Shown piece after piece: positions 14,916-22,901 of a stretch of 28,879 nucleotides of DNA. Numbering within the stretch: position 1 is the stretch's first letter; every line of letters starts with the position of its first letter. Under the pieces are notes generated by a model, which saw only the letters and a list, made by a program, of their open reading frames with translations, did not search any database and was not told the DNA's origin. The position numbers and the translations under genes were made by a program. Origin of the DNA: a virus; the IMG/VR virus record IMGVR_UViG_3300047994_000632, positions 1-28,879 of that record; one strand, 5' to 3'.

Positions 14916-15590
14916 ATGACCGAGAAAACCCTGCAAGACCAGATCGACCGCATCAACGCGATCAGCGCATACGCCGGTGGCAACCGCTTCGATGAAGACG
15001 AAAACCGCTTGACCCGCGACCCCAAGACCCGCCGCATTACCAGCAGCCCGGACTACGGCTCGGACGAGCAGGTCAGCGTCGCCTTCACGTCAGAGGAGGT
15101 GTTCTCCAAGGCCGCATCGTTCGATGCTGGCGTCCCGACCTATGTGCCGATGGACTTCATCACGCTGACCACGCCTGGGAACAAGCTGAACATGGTTCAC
15201 CGGCCCGTGACGGACATGGACATGTGGCGTTTCCCGCTTGAATGGGAGGGCTTCAAGTCCGGCCAGCAAGCCGTCGAGTCCGGCACACCCCTCGAAGCGT
15301 GGCCGCTACTGACCAAGGGGCAGATCAAGGACCTGAAGCACAACAACGTGCACACCGTCGAGCAGGTCGCGAACCTCTCCGACTCGGTGCAGGGCGTGCT
15401 GCGCGCGTTCTACTCGATGAAGCTCAAAGCCGCCGCGTTCCTTGAATCGCGCGCCGACAAGAGCGCCGAGGTCGAACTGCAAGCCAAGCTCGATGAGCGC
15501 GACGCACGTCTGGCGGCGCTGGAAGCTCAGCTTGCCGCGCTATTGGCTGCGCAAGCCAACACATCGGAGCCGAAGCCCAAGCGCGCCTGA
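14916..15590 (+). CDS. Phage head protein with C-terminal coiled coil
   Basis: This is a 224-residue protein. The N-terminal part has phage-type charged loops. Residues about 115-160 carry Gly-Thr-Pro-Leu-x-Ala-Trp-Pro-Leu-Leu-Thr and a 'Val-His-Thr-Val-Glu-Gln' segment that recurs in head proteins of many phages. The last 50 residues form an Ala/Leu/Glu coiled coil with a Lys/Arg tail. The AGAGGA ribosome site is 7 nt before the ATG. It probably belongs to head completion or an internal virion role; the exact function is unknown. Confidence 0.6.
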   Translation: MTEKTLQDQIDRINAISAYAGGNRFDEDENRLTRDPKTRRITSSPDYGSDEQVSVAFTSEEVFSKAASFDAGVPTYVPMDFITLTTPGNKLNMVHRPVTDMDMWRFPLEWEGFKSGQQAVESGTPLEAWPLLTKGQIKDLKHNNVHTVEQVANLSDSVQGVLRAFYSMKLKAAAFLESRADKSAEVELQAKLDERDARLAALEAQLAALLAAQANTSEPKPKRA

Positions 15591-15601
15591 TCGACCTGCG
15601 T

Positions 15602-15630
15602 CCTCTCGTAAATAGGACTCAAACGAGGGG
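15602..15630 (+). promoter_or_regulatory. TAAATA element within hairpin (site G)
   Basis: TAAATA (15609-15614) begins inside the loop of an 8-bp inverted repeat: CCTCTCGT (15602-15609) pairs with ACGAGGGG (15623-15630), with one G-U. The right arm is the ribosome site of the GTG at 15636. RNA read through from upstream would hide that site, but RNA starting at the TAAATA element would lack the left arm. Confidence 0.5.
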
Positions 15631-15635
15631 ATGCA

Positions 15636-16352
15636 GTGGCGCAAAAGACGATCATTCAAATCTGCCAGCAGGTCGCCGGTGAGCTGAACTTGCCGGCACC
15701 GCAGGCGGTCCTGTCATCGCAGGACCAGAACGTGCAGAAGCTGCTCAATCTGGCCCGTGCAGTCGGCGATGACCTGGTTGCGGAATACGACTGGCAGGCG
15801 CTGCAGACGCCGTACCAGGTCTCCACGGTCGCCGGCACCGACAACTACGCCTTCCCAACCGATATCGCGCGTTTCACCGCGTTCACGATCTGGGACAACT
15901 CAACGCGCTGGGCGCTACGCGGCTCGCTGACACCGGGCCAATGGAACACGCTACGACACGGCCTGATCGCATCGGCGCCGCCGTACTCACGGTACCGAAT
16001 CATGGCGAATCGGATCTACCTGGACCCGGTCCCATCGGCCGTGCACAACCTGACGTTGGAGTACATCTCCTCGTACTTCGTCCGCGACGCCTCTACAGGC
16101 TTGCCGAAGGCCGACTTCACGAACGACGCCGATGTGTGCATGTTCGATCACCGCATCATGGTTTACGGCATGAAGCTGAAGTTCCTGACCTCCATCGGCC
16201 AGGACACGACGGCAGCGCTGTCCGACTATGGTCGCGCGCTTGAGTTCGCCAAGGGGCACGACGCGCCGCGCCAGAAGCTCTCGCTGATCGGCAACCAGGG
16301 CAGCGGCCTGATCAACACGTCGAACTATCCAGACGGGTTCTGGAACCAGTGA
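15636..16352 (+). CDS. Head-tail connector/adaptor protein
   Basis: This is a 238-residue protein with a helical N-terminus and a beta-rich middle ('Ala-Phe-Pro-Thr-Asp-Ile' followed by Trp-rich strands). It resembles gp4-type podovirus head-tail adaptors found after the capsid genes in epsilon15-like phages. It would bind beneath the portal ring to receive the tail nozzle. The start is GTG at 15636 with GAGGGG 5 nt upstream; the nearer ATG (15631) is in another frame and short. The next gene starts in the stop codon (TGATG). Confidence 0.65.
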   Translation: MAQKTIIQICQQVAGELNLPAPQAVLSSQDQNVQKLLNLARAVGDDLVAEYDWQALQTPYQVSTVAGTDNYAFPTDIARFTAFTIWDNSTRWALRGSLTPGQWNTLRHGLIASAPPYSRYRIMANRIYLDPVPSAVHNLTLEYISSYFVRDASTGLPKADFTNDADVCMFDHRIMVYGMKLKFLTSIGQDTTAALSDYGRALEFAKGHDAPRQKLSLIGNQGSGLINTSNYPDGFWNQ

Positions 16353-18010
16353 TGCCGGCAGTCTCATACCGCGCGCAGCGCGCGAACACGATCCCGGCCG
16401 AGACGCCCGCGCCATGGAAGGGTTTGAACACCGTCGATTCGCTGGCCGCGATGGACCCAGCGTACGCGCTGTCCTGCCAGAACTTCATCGCGACGCCACA
16501 GGGGCTATCCGTCCGGCAGGGCTACCGCAATTGGGCAACGAACCTGCCTGCGGCGACGACCTCACTGCTCGCGTACAACGGCCGCGTTGCCTCTGGGAAC
16601 AAGCTGTTTGCCGTCTCCGGCTCGGTGATCAAGGACATCACGACGGGCGGTGACGTGTCCGGCGCGGGCTTCACCGTGCAGAGTGGCCTCGACTCGACGC
16701 ACCCGTACTGGCAGTACACGCACCAGACGTACACGACCGGCTCGGCGAACTACCTGATCGCCGTGAACGGTTCCGACTTCCCACGCATCTACGACGGCAC
16801 AAGCTGGACGGTCTGTTCGCAGACAGGGACACCATCGGCGCCCGGCCAGTTCAGCACCGTAGACAACAACGGCGCCGGATTCAACATCCAGAACTTCGTT
16901 GACGTGCAGCTGCACCAGCAGCGTTTGTGGTTCGTACGTGATGGATCTTCCATCGCGTACTACTGCCCAGTTGGCCAGATCGGCGGCGCGATGAAGGCGT
17001 TCGACTTCGGTCCGCTGTTCCCACGCGGCGGCAAGCTGATGAAGCTGGCGACCTGGACGCTCGACAACGGCTCGACCTCGGGCACGTCGGCGATGCTGGT
17101 AGCACTGTCCAGCAAAGGTGATTGCGTGGTTTACACCGGCAATGATCCAGCGACCGCAGCAAACTGGCAGCTGAGCGGCACGTACCAGCTCGGCTCGCCC
17201 ATCGGTCGGCGCTGTGTCATGCCGTACCAAGGCGATCTGTGGCTGCTGACGACCGATGGCCTGTACGCGCTCACCAAGTACATCCAGTCGGCGCGCCTCG
17301 ATCAGACGCAAGCGCTGTCGTACACGATCTCCCCGACCATCTCGGACCTGATTGCCACGCTGGGCGGCACGCCCGGCTTCGAGATGATCAGCAACCCGTC
17401 TAACGACACGGTCCTGCTGAACATCCCGCAGGCGAATGCGGCGAACAACTTCCAGTTCTGCTTCAACACCGTGACGCAGGGCTGGTCGCAGTTCGACTCG
17501 TGGGGTGCGCAGTGCTTCGCGATGTTCAACGACGCGTTCTACTTTGGCGGCTCGAACTACGTCGCCTTGGGCTTCATCGGCTTCAAGGACGGCGCCGACA
17601 TCAACGGGAACGGCGGGAACAACATCATCAGCACGGCGCTGAGCGCCTTCAGTCAGTTCTCGGATGACACCGGAGTCGGCATCCTGAAGCACGTCAAGAT
17701 GGTGAAGCCGTACATCGTCACGGGTCAGGCGAATCCGACGATTCGCATCGGCGTGAACACAGACTTCAACCTCGTCCCGATCATCGGCTCGGCGACCGTG
17801 AACCCCGTGACCGGTGCCGTTTGGGACAACGCGATCTGGGACAACTCGGGCTCGACCTGGGTTGGCTCGCTGACCACTTTCAACCAGTGGAGCACGCCGC
17901 TCTCATACCCAGGGAACTACCTTGCGCTGGCGCTGTCCATCTCGGCCACGTCCGACACGCTATGGGCGGCGACGAACTGGATCATCACCCCTGGAGGCCA
18001 GTTTGGCTGA
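16352..18010 (+). CDS. Tail nozzle-like / head-tail stabilisation protein
   Basis: This 552-residue, Gly/Thr/Ser-rich, all-beta protein has repeated blade-like segments containing Trp and Tyr: 'LLAYNG...LFAVSG', 'YLIAVNG', 'LWFVRDG', 'LWLLTTDGLYAL'. This reads as a beta-propeller, the fold of podovirus tail nozzle proteins (P22 gp10, T7 gp12). The ATG at 16352 overlaps the preceding stop (TGATG); a GTG one codon earlier is also possible. It would extend the connector as the short tail tube. Recognition is by pattern and position, not by a diagnostic motif. Confidence 0.65.
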   Translation: MPAVSYRAQRANTIPAETPAPWKGLNTVDSLAAMDPAYALSCQNFIATPQGLSVRQGYRNWATNLPAATTSLLAYNGRVASGNKLFAVSGSVIKDITTGGDVSGAGFTVQSGLDSTHPYWQYTHQTYTTGSANYLIAVNGSDFPRIYDGTSWTVCSQTGTPSAPGQFSTVDNNGAGFNIQNFVDVQLHQQRLWFVRDGSSIAYYCPVGQIGGAMKAFDFGPLFPRGGKLMKLATWTLDNGSTSGTSAMLVALSSKGDCVVYTGNDPATAANWQLSGTYQLGSPIGRRCVMPYQGDLWLLTTDGLYALTKYIQSARLDQTQALSYTISPTISDLIATLGGTPGFEMISNPSNDTVLLNIPQANAANNFQFCFNTVTQGWSQFDSWGAQCFAMFNDAFYFGGSNYVALGFIGFKDGADINGNGGNNIISTALSAFSQFSDDTGVGILKHVKMVKPYIVTGQANPTIRIGVNTDFNLVPIIGSATVNPVTGAVWDNAIWDNSGSTWVGSLTTFNQWSTPLSYPGNYLALALSISATSDTLWAATNWIITPGGQFG

Positions 18011-18476
18011 GAACCTGAAGGTCATCGCTGACCAATCGCACGCCGCGCTGTTCGCTGCTTTCCTGGACGCGCGGATGCCGGCTCCAATCGAGCTTGACCT
18101 TGATAGGACTCGCTTCATCGCGCTGGTCGATATCCCTGAGGACCGTCCGGCCACCATCGGCGACATCCTGACGGTGTGCGCCTTGAATCGCTGGACTCCG
18201 CACACCTGCGAGGCAACCTTGGCGTCATCGGGCGGCAAACGCCAGAAGGCGACCCGCGAGTACATCACGACGATCTTCGACTTCGTCTTCAACCACGCCA
18301 AGCGCTCGCGACTGATCACGCACGTCGCGGTTGAAAACGAAAAATCCATCGCCGTGCAGCACATGCTCGGCATGAAGCAAGAGGCGCTGCTGCGTGATCA
18401 CTTCGGCGAGGACCAAGACGCCTTGCTGTTCGGCCTGACAAAGCGTGAATGGCTTGCTGGACCTTGGCGTCCGTAA
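18003..18476 (+). CDS. GNAT-family acetyltransferase
   Basis: This is a 157-residue protein with the C-terminal GNAT signature: a Val-Glu-Asn-x-x-Ser-Ile segment, then Leu-Gly-Met-Lys-x-Glu-Ala-Leu-Leu-Arg-Asp and a final 'Leu-Phe-Gly-Leu-Thr' strand, as in acetyltransferases that modify proteins or small molecules with acetyl-CoA. The cofactor-binding loop (Ser-Gly-Gly-Lys-Arg-Gln-Lys-Ala) is a degenerate form. The TTG start at 18003 overlaps the previous stop and has GGAGG 5 nt upstream; no ATG fits. It is embedded in the tail cluster, where such enzymes recur in related phages. The substrate is unknown; it might modify a host or virion protein. Confidence 0.75.
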   Translation: MAENLKVIADQSHAALFAAFLDARMPAPIELDLDRTRFIALVDIPEDRPATIGDILTVCALNRWTPHTCEATLASSGGKRQKATREYITTIFDFVFNHAKRSRLITHVAVENEKSIAVQHMLGMKQEALLRDHFGEDQDALLFGLTKREWLAGPWRP

Positions 18477-18513
18477 GGGCTGCAAGCAGGGGCTTATGTT
18501 GTCACTTTTGAGG

Positions 18514-18525
18514 CGCTGATCAGCG
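18514..18525. repeat. 12-bp perfect palindrome
   Basis: CGCTGATCAGCG lies between the acetyltransferase gene and site H. It has no T-run and is too short a hairpin for a convincing terminator. A DNA-binding site is possible. Confidence 0.3.
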
Positions 18526-18548
18526 TTCTCAGTCCCGTGCTCTAACCA

Positions 18549-18583
18549 CCCGACTTCGTAAATAGCTCTCGAAGAACGGGAGC
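18549..18583 (+). promoter_or_regulatory. TAAATA element with two alternative hairpins (site H)
   Basis: TAAATA (18559-18564) is followed by stem GCTCTCG (18565-18571), a 5-nt loop and CGGGAGC (18577-18583). It also lies in the loop of an upstream-paired form: CCCG-a-CTTCG (18549-18558) with CGAAG-aa-CGGG (18570-18580). Both folds hide the ribosome site GGGAG of the ATG at 18588. Transcripts starting just downstream of TAAATA would lose the upstream-paired form. Confidence 0.5.
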
Positions 18584-18587
18584 ACGA

Positions 18588-18821
18588 ATGGACGGACTCA
18601 TCGCGGGCGCGGACACCCAAGCCGCAGGCACCGCCGCGCCGAATCAAGGCGCCAGCGCACCCCAGCAAGGCCTGACCCCGCAGCAGATTCAGGCAATCGC
18701 GGCAGCACTGAAGTCGGCTGGACAAAGCGGCACGCAAGCCCCGGCGATGGGGCAAATGGCTCAAAGCCGCAACACCTACGCGCCAGCAACTGGCTTGGTG
18801 AACACGATGGGAGGTCGCTAA
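18588..18821 (+). CDS. Small Gln/Ala-rich hypothetical protein
   Basis: This is a 77-residue protein dominated by Ala, Gln, Gly and Pro, with one helix (about 28-45). GGGAG lies 5 nt before the ATG and the gene overlaps the next by one base (TAATG), so it is translated with the internal virion-type proteins that follow. I recognise no family. Confidence 0.5.
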   Translation: MDGLIAGADTQAAGTAAPNQGASAPQQGLTPQQIQAIAAALKSAGQSGTQAPAMGQMAQSRNTYAPATGLVNTMGGR

Positions 18822-20278
18822 TGGACAGCGGCTCATCGGCACCAGCACCAGACTACGTCGGCCAAGCGCAAGCCACTGCGGCCGGCAACCTAGAGAACCT
18901 GAAGTACCAGACCGTCGCCAACCGGCCGACGATCCAGACGCCCTGGGGGACTGACACCTGGAGCACTCCAGACGCGAACGGCCAGCAAACCGAGACGGTC
19001 ACGCTGACGCCTGACACGCAGGCCGCGCTCGACGCCCAGCAGAAGGTCCAGAACAACCAGTCGCAACTTGCTGCGTACATGCAGGGCCAAGTCGCGAACA
19101 CGATGAGTACGCCGTTCCAGGCGCCGTCGATGTCCGACTACATGAGCTCGGTCCCTGGCGTTCAGTCGAACTTCGCTGGCTTCTCGCCAACGGGCGTTGG
19201 TGGAACGAACCAGCAGTCGTTCAACCCGTCGATGTTCACGCGCGGCAACCAGCAGGTCGGCCAGAACCTGAACACGGGCGCGAACAACCTCAATCAGAAC
19301 TTCACGTCATCGGCTCAGAACGTCAACACCGACGCCCAGGGCGCAGTAGCTGGCGCCGGCACCGTCAACCAAAACACGCCGCAGTTCTCGGATGCAACGG
19401 CTCAAGCTGGCGCGCAGTCCGCCTATGACGCCGCGCACTCGCTGATCGCAGACCAGCAGAGCCAGGACACGACCAACCTAGACACGCAGCTCCGCATGCA
19501 GGGGCTGATGCCGGGCACTGAGGCGTACAACAACGCGGCGCAGAATCTGTCCCGCACGCAGGCCCAGCAGAACAACAACCTTGCAGCGCAGGCCGTTCAG
19601 GTCGGGAACAACGAGGCCAATCAGAACTACGCCTCGGCGCTGGCGGGGTACAACGCGAATCTTGGCGCGCAGAACCAAGCCTATGCCCAAGGTGCGAACA
19701 CCTTCAGCCTTGGCAACTCAGCGCTTGGTCAGCACTACGGCCAGGACGCGAACACGGTTTCGCTGAACAACGCTGCGAGCACGCAGCAGTCGCAGAACGC
19801 AATCAACACGTTCAACGCGCAGAACGCGGCACGCACCCAGGCCCAGACCAACAGCCTTGCGAACTACAACGCGGCGCTGGCAGGGCAGGGGGCATACAAC
19901 ACGGCCCAGAACCAAGCCTACAACCAAGCGTTGGCTGGCTACGGCGCAAACCAAACGGCGCAGGCTCAGTCGAACGCAGCGCAAGCTCAGCAGTACGGGC
20001 AGGCCATGCAGAACTACAACACTGCGTACAACACGGCTTACCAGAACTACAACACGCCGCTGAACGAGATGAACGCCGTCCTGTACGGCAATCAAGTCCA
20101 GAACCCGAACTTCGGCTCGTACGCGCAGTCTGGCTACGTCGGTGGCGCTGACCTCACGACCGCCGCGCAGAACCAAGGCCAATACCAATCGGCTCAGGAC
20201 GCAGCAAGCACTGCGTCGAACAACGGCACGATGGGCATGATCGGCAGCTTGGCCGCTGCCGCAGCGATTGCGTACTGA
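18821..20278 (+). CDS. Asn/Gln/Ala-rich virion (ejection-type) protein
   Basis: This is a 485-residue low-complexity protein. The N-terminal 60 residues contain a 'Thr-Pro-Trp-Gly-Thr-Asp-Thr-Trp' strand typical of podovirus proteins encoded near the tail. The remainder is a long series of Ala/Gln/Asn/Tyr-rich helices with a Gly/Ala hydrophobic C-terminus. Such composition fits internal proteins ejected with the DNA, or a tail-associated sheath; no enzyme motif is present. The stop overlaps the next gene (TGATGG). Confidence 0.55.
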   Translation: MDSGSSAPAPDYVGQAQATAAGNLENLKYQTVANRPTIQTPWGTDTWSTPDANGQQTETVTLTPDTQAALDAQQKVQNNQSQLAAYMQGQVANTMSTPFQAPSMSDYMSSVPGVQSNFAGFSPTGVGGTNQQSFNPSMFTRGNQQVGQNLNTGANNLNQNFTSSAQNVNTDAQGAVAGAGTVNQNTPQFSDATAQAGAQSAYDAAHSLIADQQSQDTTNLDTQLRMQGLMPGTEAYNNAAQNLSRTQAQQNNNLAAQAVQVGNNEANQNYASALAGYNANLGAQNQAYAQGANTFSLGNSALGQHYGQDANTVSLNNAASTQQSQNAINTFNAQNAARTQAQTNSLANYNAALAGQGAYNTAQNQAYNQALAGYGANQTAQAQSNAAQAQQYGQAMQNYNTAYNTAYQNYNTPLNEMNAVLYGNQVQNPNFGSYAQSGYVGGADLTTAAQNQGQYQSAQDAASTASNNGTMGMIGSLAAAAAIAY

Positions 20279-21018
20279 TGGAGCTGGAAGCCGCGCTCAA
20301 GCAGCACGCCGGTCACGTTGCGCTGCAATTCAGCGGTGGGCGTGACAGCCTTGCGATGCTGCTGCTGTTGCGGCCGTACTGGGATCGCGTCACCGTGTAC
20401 TACACGGCGTCAGGTGATGCGTACCCGGAGACGCTGGCCTTGGCCCATGCGGTCAGCCAGCACGTTCCGCGCTTCGTCCAGATTGAGGGCAAAGTGAAGG
20501 AGACGCACACGAAGCACGGCTGGCCGTCCGATGTCCTGCCCGCTGGCGCAACTTGGCGGTTTGGCAAGGAGCACATCAAGGGCCATCTGCCGCTCATCGA
20601 CCGCCACAATTGCTGCTACCTCTCAATCATGGCGCCGATGCACGAGCGCATGCGGGCCGATGACATCACGCTGATCCTGCGCGGCCAGCGTGATGCCGAT
20701 GAGCCCAAGAGCCACGTCAAGAACGGCGAGACGGTCGATGGCTTCACCATCATGTACCCGATTGCTGACTGGTCCGCCGAGCAGGTAGATGCGTTCATCG
20801 AAGCTCAAGGCCTGCTGCTGCCACCGTACTACGCCGCAGGCGCCACCTCAGCCCCGGATTGCATGCACTGCACGGCATGGCTTGAGACCAACGCGCATAA
20901 ATACCTGCGAACAAATCACCCGGCCGTGGCAAGCGAAGTGCAGCGCCGGCTGAATCAAATCAAGGTGAGCGTCGAGCCCTTCATGCGGAACCTCGACCTC
21001 AACGCAGGAGCAGCCTGA
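20278..21018 (+). CDS. PP-loop ATPase, PAPS-reductase/DndC-like
   Basis: This 246-residue protein belongs to the adenine nucleotide alpha-hydrolase (PAPS reductase) superfamily. The PP-loop is Ser-Gly-Gly-Arg-Asp-Ser (19-24). A second conserved block, Arg-Gly-Gln-Arg-Asp-Ala-Asp-Glu-Pro, lies at 135-143. Four cysteines, Cys112-Cys113 and Cys195-x2-Cys198, could hold an iron-sulfur cluster or zinc. Relatives reduce PAPS or activate sulfur or nitrogen insertion in nucleic acids (DndC, tRNA thiolation). It is unlikely to serve sulfate assimilation inside a tail operon, where it is coupled on both sides by one-base overlaps. A role in modifying phage or host nucleic acid is inference. Confidence 0.8.
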   Translation: MELEAALKQHAGHVALQFSGGRDSLAMLLLLRPYWDRVTVYYTASGDAYPETLALAHAVSQHVPRFVQIEGKVKETHTKHGWPSDVLPAGATWRFGKEHIKGHLPLIDRHNCCYLSIMAPMHERMRADDITLILRGQRDADEPKSHVKNGETVDGFTIMYPIADWSAEQVDAFIEAQGLLLPPYYAAGATSAPDCMHCTAWLETNAHKYLRTNHPAVASEVQRRLNQIKVSVEPFMRNLDLNAGAA

Positions 21019-22901
21019 TGGCAAATGATTACAGCGGATACAGCGCCGACAACGGGTTTGCTGGCTTCAACTACACCAACGAGCAGGCGAAGCTGGCCCG
21101 TCAGCAGGCTGCAGCGCAGCAGCTTCAGGCGCTGGCAATGAAGCAAAGCCAGCCGTCGTTCGTTCAAAACGGCATGGGCACGTTCTACTCAGGTGGCAAC
21201 GGCAAGGTCGGCGCCATTTCTCAGGTGCTGGCCGCGCTGCTTGCGAACAAGACCAACGCCGACAACGACGCCTCGCAAAAGGGACTCGACTCGACCAGTC
21301 AGGCCGCGCTCGCATACAACCTCGATCCGTACAACGCGCCAAACGTTCGATCTGCGGTGGCAGCACAGCAAGCCGATGAGGATGCTGCTCAGCTTCAGCG
21401 TGAGCTGAATCGGTACTCAACGCCGGCACCAGTTGACCCATCGGCGCAGCCTGGATCGGATGCGTCAGCTCCCGACAATGCCCCAGGCGTTGAGACGTTC
21501 CCAGTTCAGCCGCAGTCGCCGAGCAATGCCACCCAGCTTCCGCCGAGCGATCCGGCACCTCAGAGGGCTGCTCTGTCGCCATCCCAGGTAGCGGCGCTCT
21601 CAGCGCTGAAGCCTGATCCAAACGCCATGCCAGGACGCAGTACCGGCAACGGTGGCCCAACGGCATCCGAGCTGGCAATCTGGAACGCAAAGCAGGCCGG
21701 CACTGATCCGCTGGCCGACTTCCGCGCTCGTGAGCTAGCCCAGGCCAAGAAGAACCAAGCGCTTGCCAATTCACCGTTCCCGTCGGTGAAGGCGCCACCG
21801 CAGCCGCCAATCGTCTACCAGACTACCGCCACGCAGGAGGCCGCCAAGGCCGCTCAAGCTGCGGCGCAGCCACAACCGCAGCCAGCGCCGCAGCCTACGC
21901 CGCAAGTTCCGCCGCCAATGCCGGCACCACAGGCCATGCCTGCGCCAGCAGCGCCGCAACCTGAACCGGAGCCAACGCCACCGGCTGATCCGTCGATGTA
22001 CGACCCACGGACGGCGAAGCAAATCGCCGCTGACAACGCCGTGCAGAGCATGACGCCGGCCGACCACATTAAGCAGCTCATTGCGATCAGCAACACCGGA
22101 CCACTGGGCCAGCAGATCGCGACCGCTCAGATGAACCAGATGTTCGGCTCGAAGAACGGCCGCTACACCACCGACGTGAAGGCCGACACGGTGAATGGCG
22201 GCTTCGTTGCCGTCACAACCGACTCGCAGACTGGCCGCATCACCAATGCCGTCCCAATCGGTGCGACCGGCAGTGGCAAGCTTGTCACCGGCCAGACCAC
22301 GGACGCCAACGGCAATCGCTTCAACGTCCACAAGGACGGCAGCACCAGCCCAATGCTCGATCCCAGCGGCAACCGCATCGTTGATCCGAGCGTCAAGAAG
22401 GCGAACGACGAGTTCAGTCAGCGGACTAACGAAGCCGTCGCGAAGAATAAGGCCGCCATCGGCGCCATCGACTCGACGCTGCAACGCCTCGACACCATCG
22501 ACGCGCTGTCCGATCAGTACGGTGGTCCGCTGAACTCGGTTGTGCCTGATAAGGTGGCAACGGCTGGCCTGCGCACCTACCGTGGCTTGATTGGTCAGGA
22601 CGTGTTCTCAGGCGTCCGCGATGCGGTCAATGCTGGCGGCGAAGGCTCGCCACGCTTCACGCAGGGCGAGTTCTCGCACTTCGAGAACAACGGTGGCCTG
22701 AACGCCGACATGAAGCCAGAGACGGTCAAGGAGCTGACGGCGCAGCAGCGCGCTGCTCTGCTTGCCAAGCGTGATGCGCTGGTCCAGTACGGCCAGTCGC
22801 TGCCAATGCCGCAGGCCAATCCAACGCCGTCGATCCCAGCCCGACAGCCAGGCGCACCACCAAGCCAGCTGAACTACAGCCAGTTCACCGGAGGCCGCTG
22901 A
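21018..22901 (+). CDS. Pro/Gln/Ala-rich internal virion-type protein
   Basis: This is a 627-residue protein with an Ala/Gln-rich helical N-terminus (to about 135) and a disordered Pro-rich stretch (about 135-330, with tandem Pro-Gln repeats near 275-320). A folded domain follows (about 340-470, rich in Thr, Gly, Asp), then a helical C-terminus with a further Pro-rich tail. No catalytic motif was recognised. It starts and ends with one-base stop/start overlaps, between the PP-loop gene and the ejection transglycosylase, so it is probably a structural or DNA-ejection component. Confidence 0.5.
   Translation: MANDYSGYSADNGFAGFNYTNEQAKLARQQAAAQQLQALAMKQSQPSFVQNGMGTFYSGGNGKVGAISQVLAALLANKTNADNDASQKGLDSTSQAALAYNLDPYNAPNVRSAVAAQQADEDAAQLQRELNRYSTPAPVDPSAQPGSDASAPDNAPGVETFPVQPQSPSNATQLPPSDPAPQRAALSPSQVAALSALKPDPNAMPGRSTGNGGPTASELAIWNAKQAGTDPLADFRARELAQAKKNQALANSPFPSVKAPPQPPIVYQTTATQEAAKAAQAAAQPQPQPAPQPTPQVPPPMPAPQAMPAPAAPQPEPEPTPPADPSMYDPRTAKQIAADNAVQSMTPADHIKQLIAISNTGPLGQQIATAQMNQMFGSKNGRYTTDVKADTVNGGFVAVTTDSQTGRITNAVPIGATGSGKLVTGQTTDANGNRFNVHKDGSTSPMLDPSGNRIVDPSVKKANDEFSQRTNEAVAKNKAAIGAIDSTLQRLDTIDALSDQYGGPLNSVVPDKVATAGLRTYRGLIGQDVFSGVRDAVNAGGEGSPRFTQGEFSHFENNGGLNADMKPETVKELTAQQRAALLAKRDALVQYGQSLPMPQANPTPSIPARQPGAPPSQLNYSQFTGGR

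Noticed and set aside
16562-17692. 376-codon minus-strand open frame opposite the nozzle-like gene
   Set aside because: Same reason: a shadow of a strongly coding plus-strand frame, with Arg/Val-rich composition.
20898-20903. TAAATA inside the PP-loop gene
   Set aside because: It lies in a conserved-looking coding stretch without an adjacent hairpin, and the next gene is translationally coupled; probably chance, though a weak internal promoter cannot be excluded.
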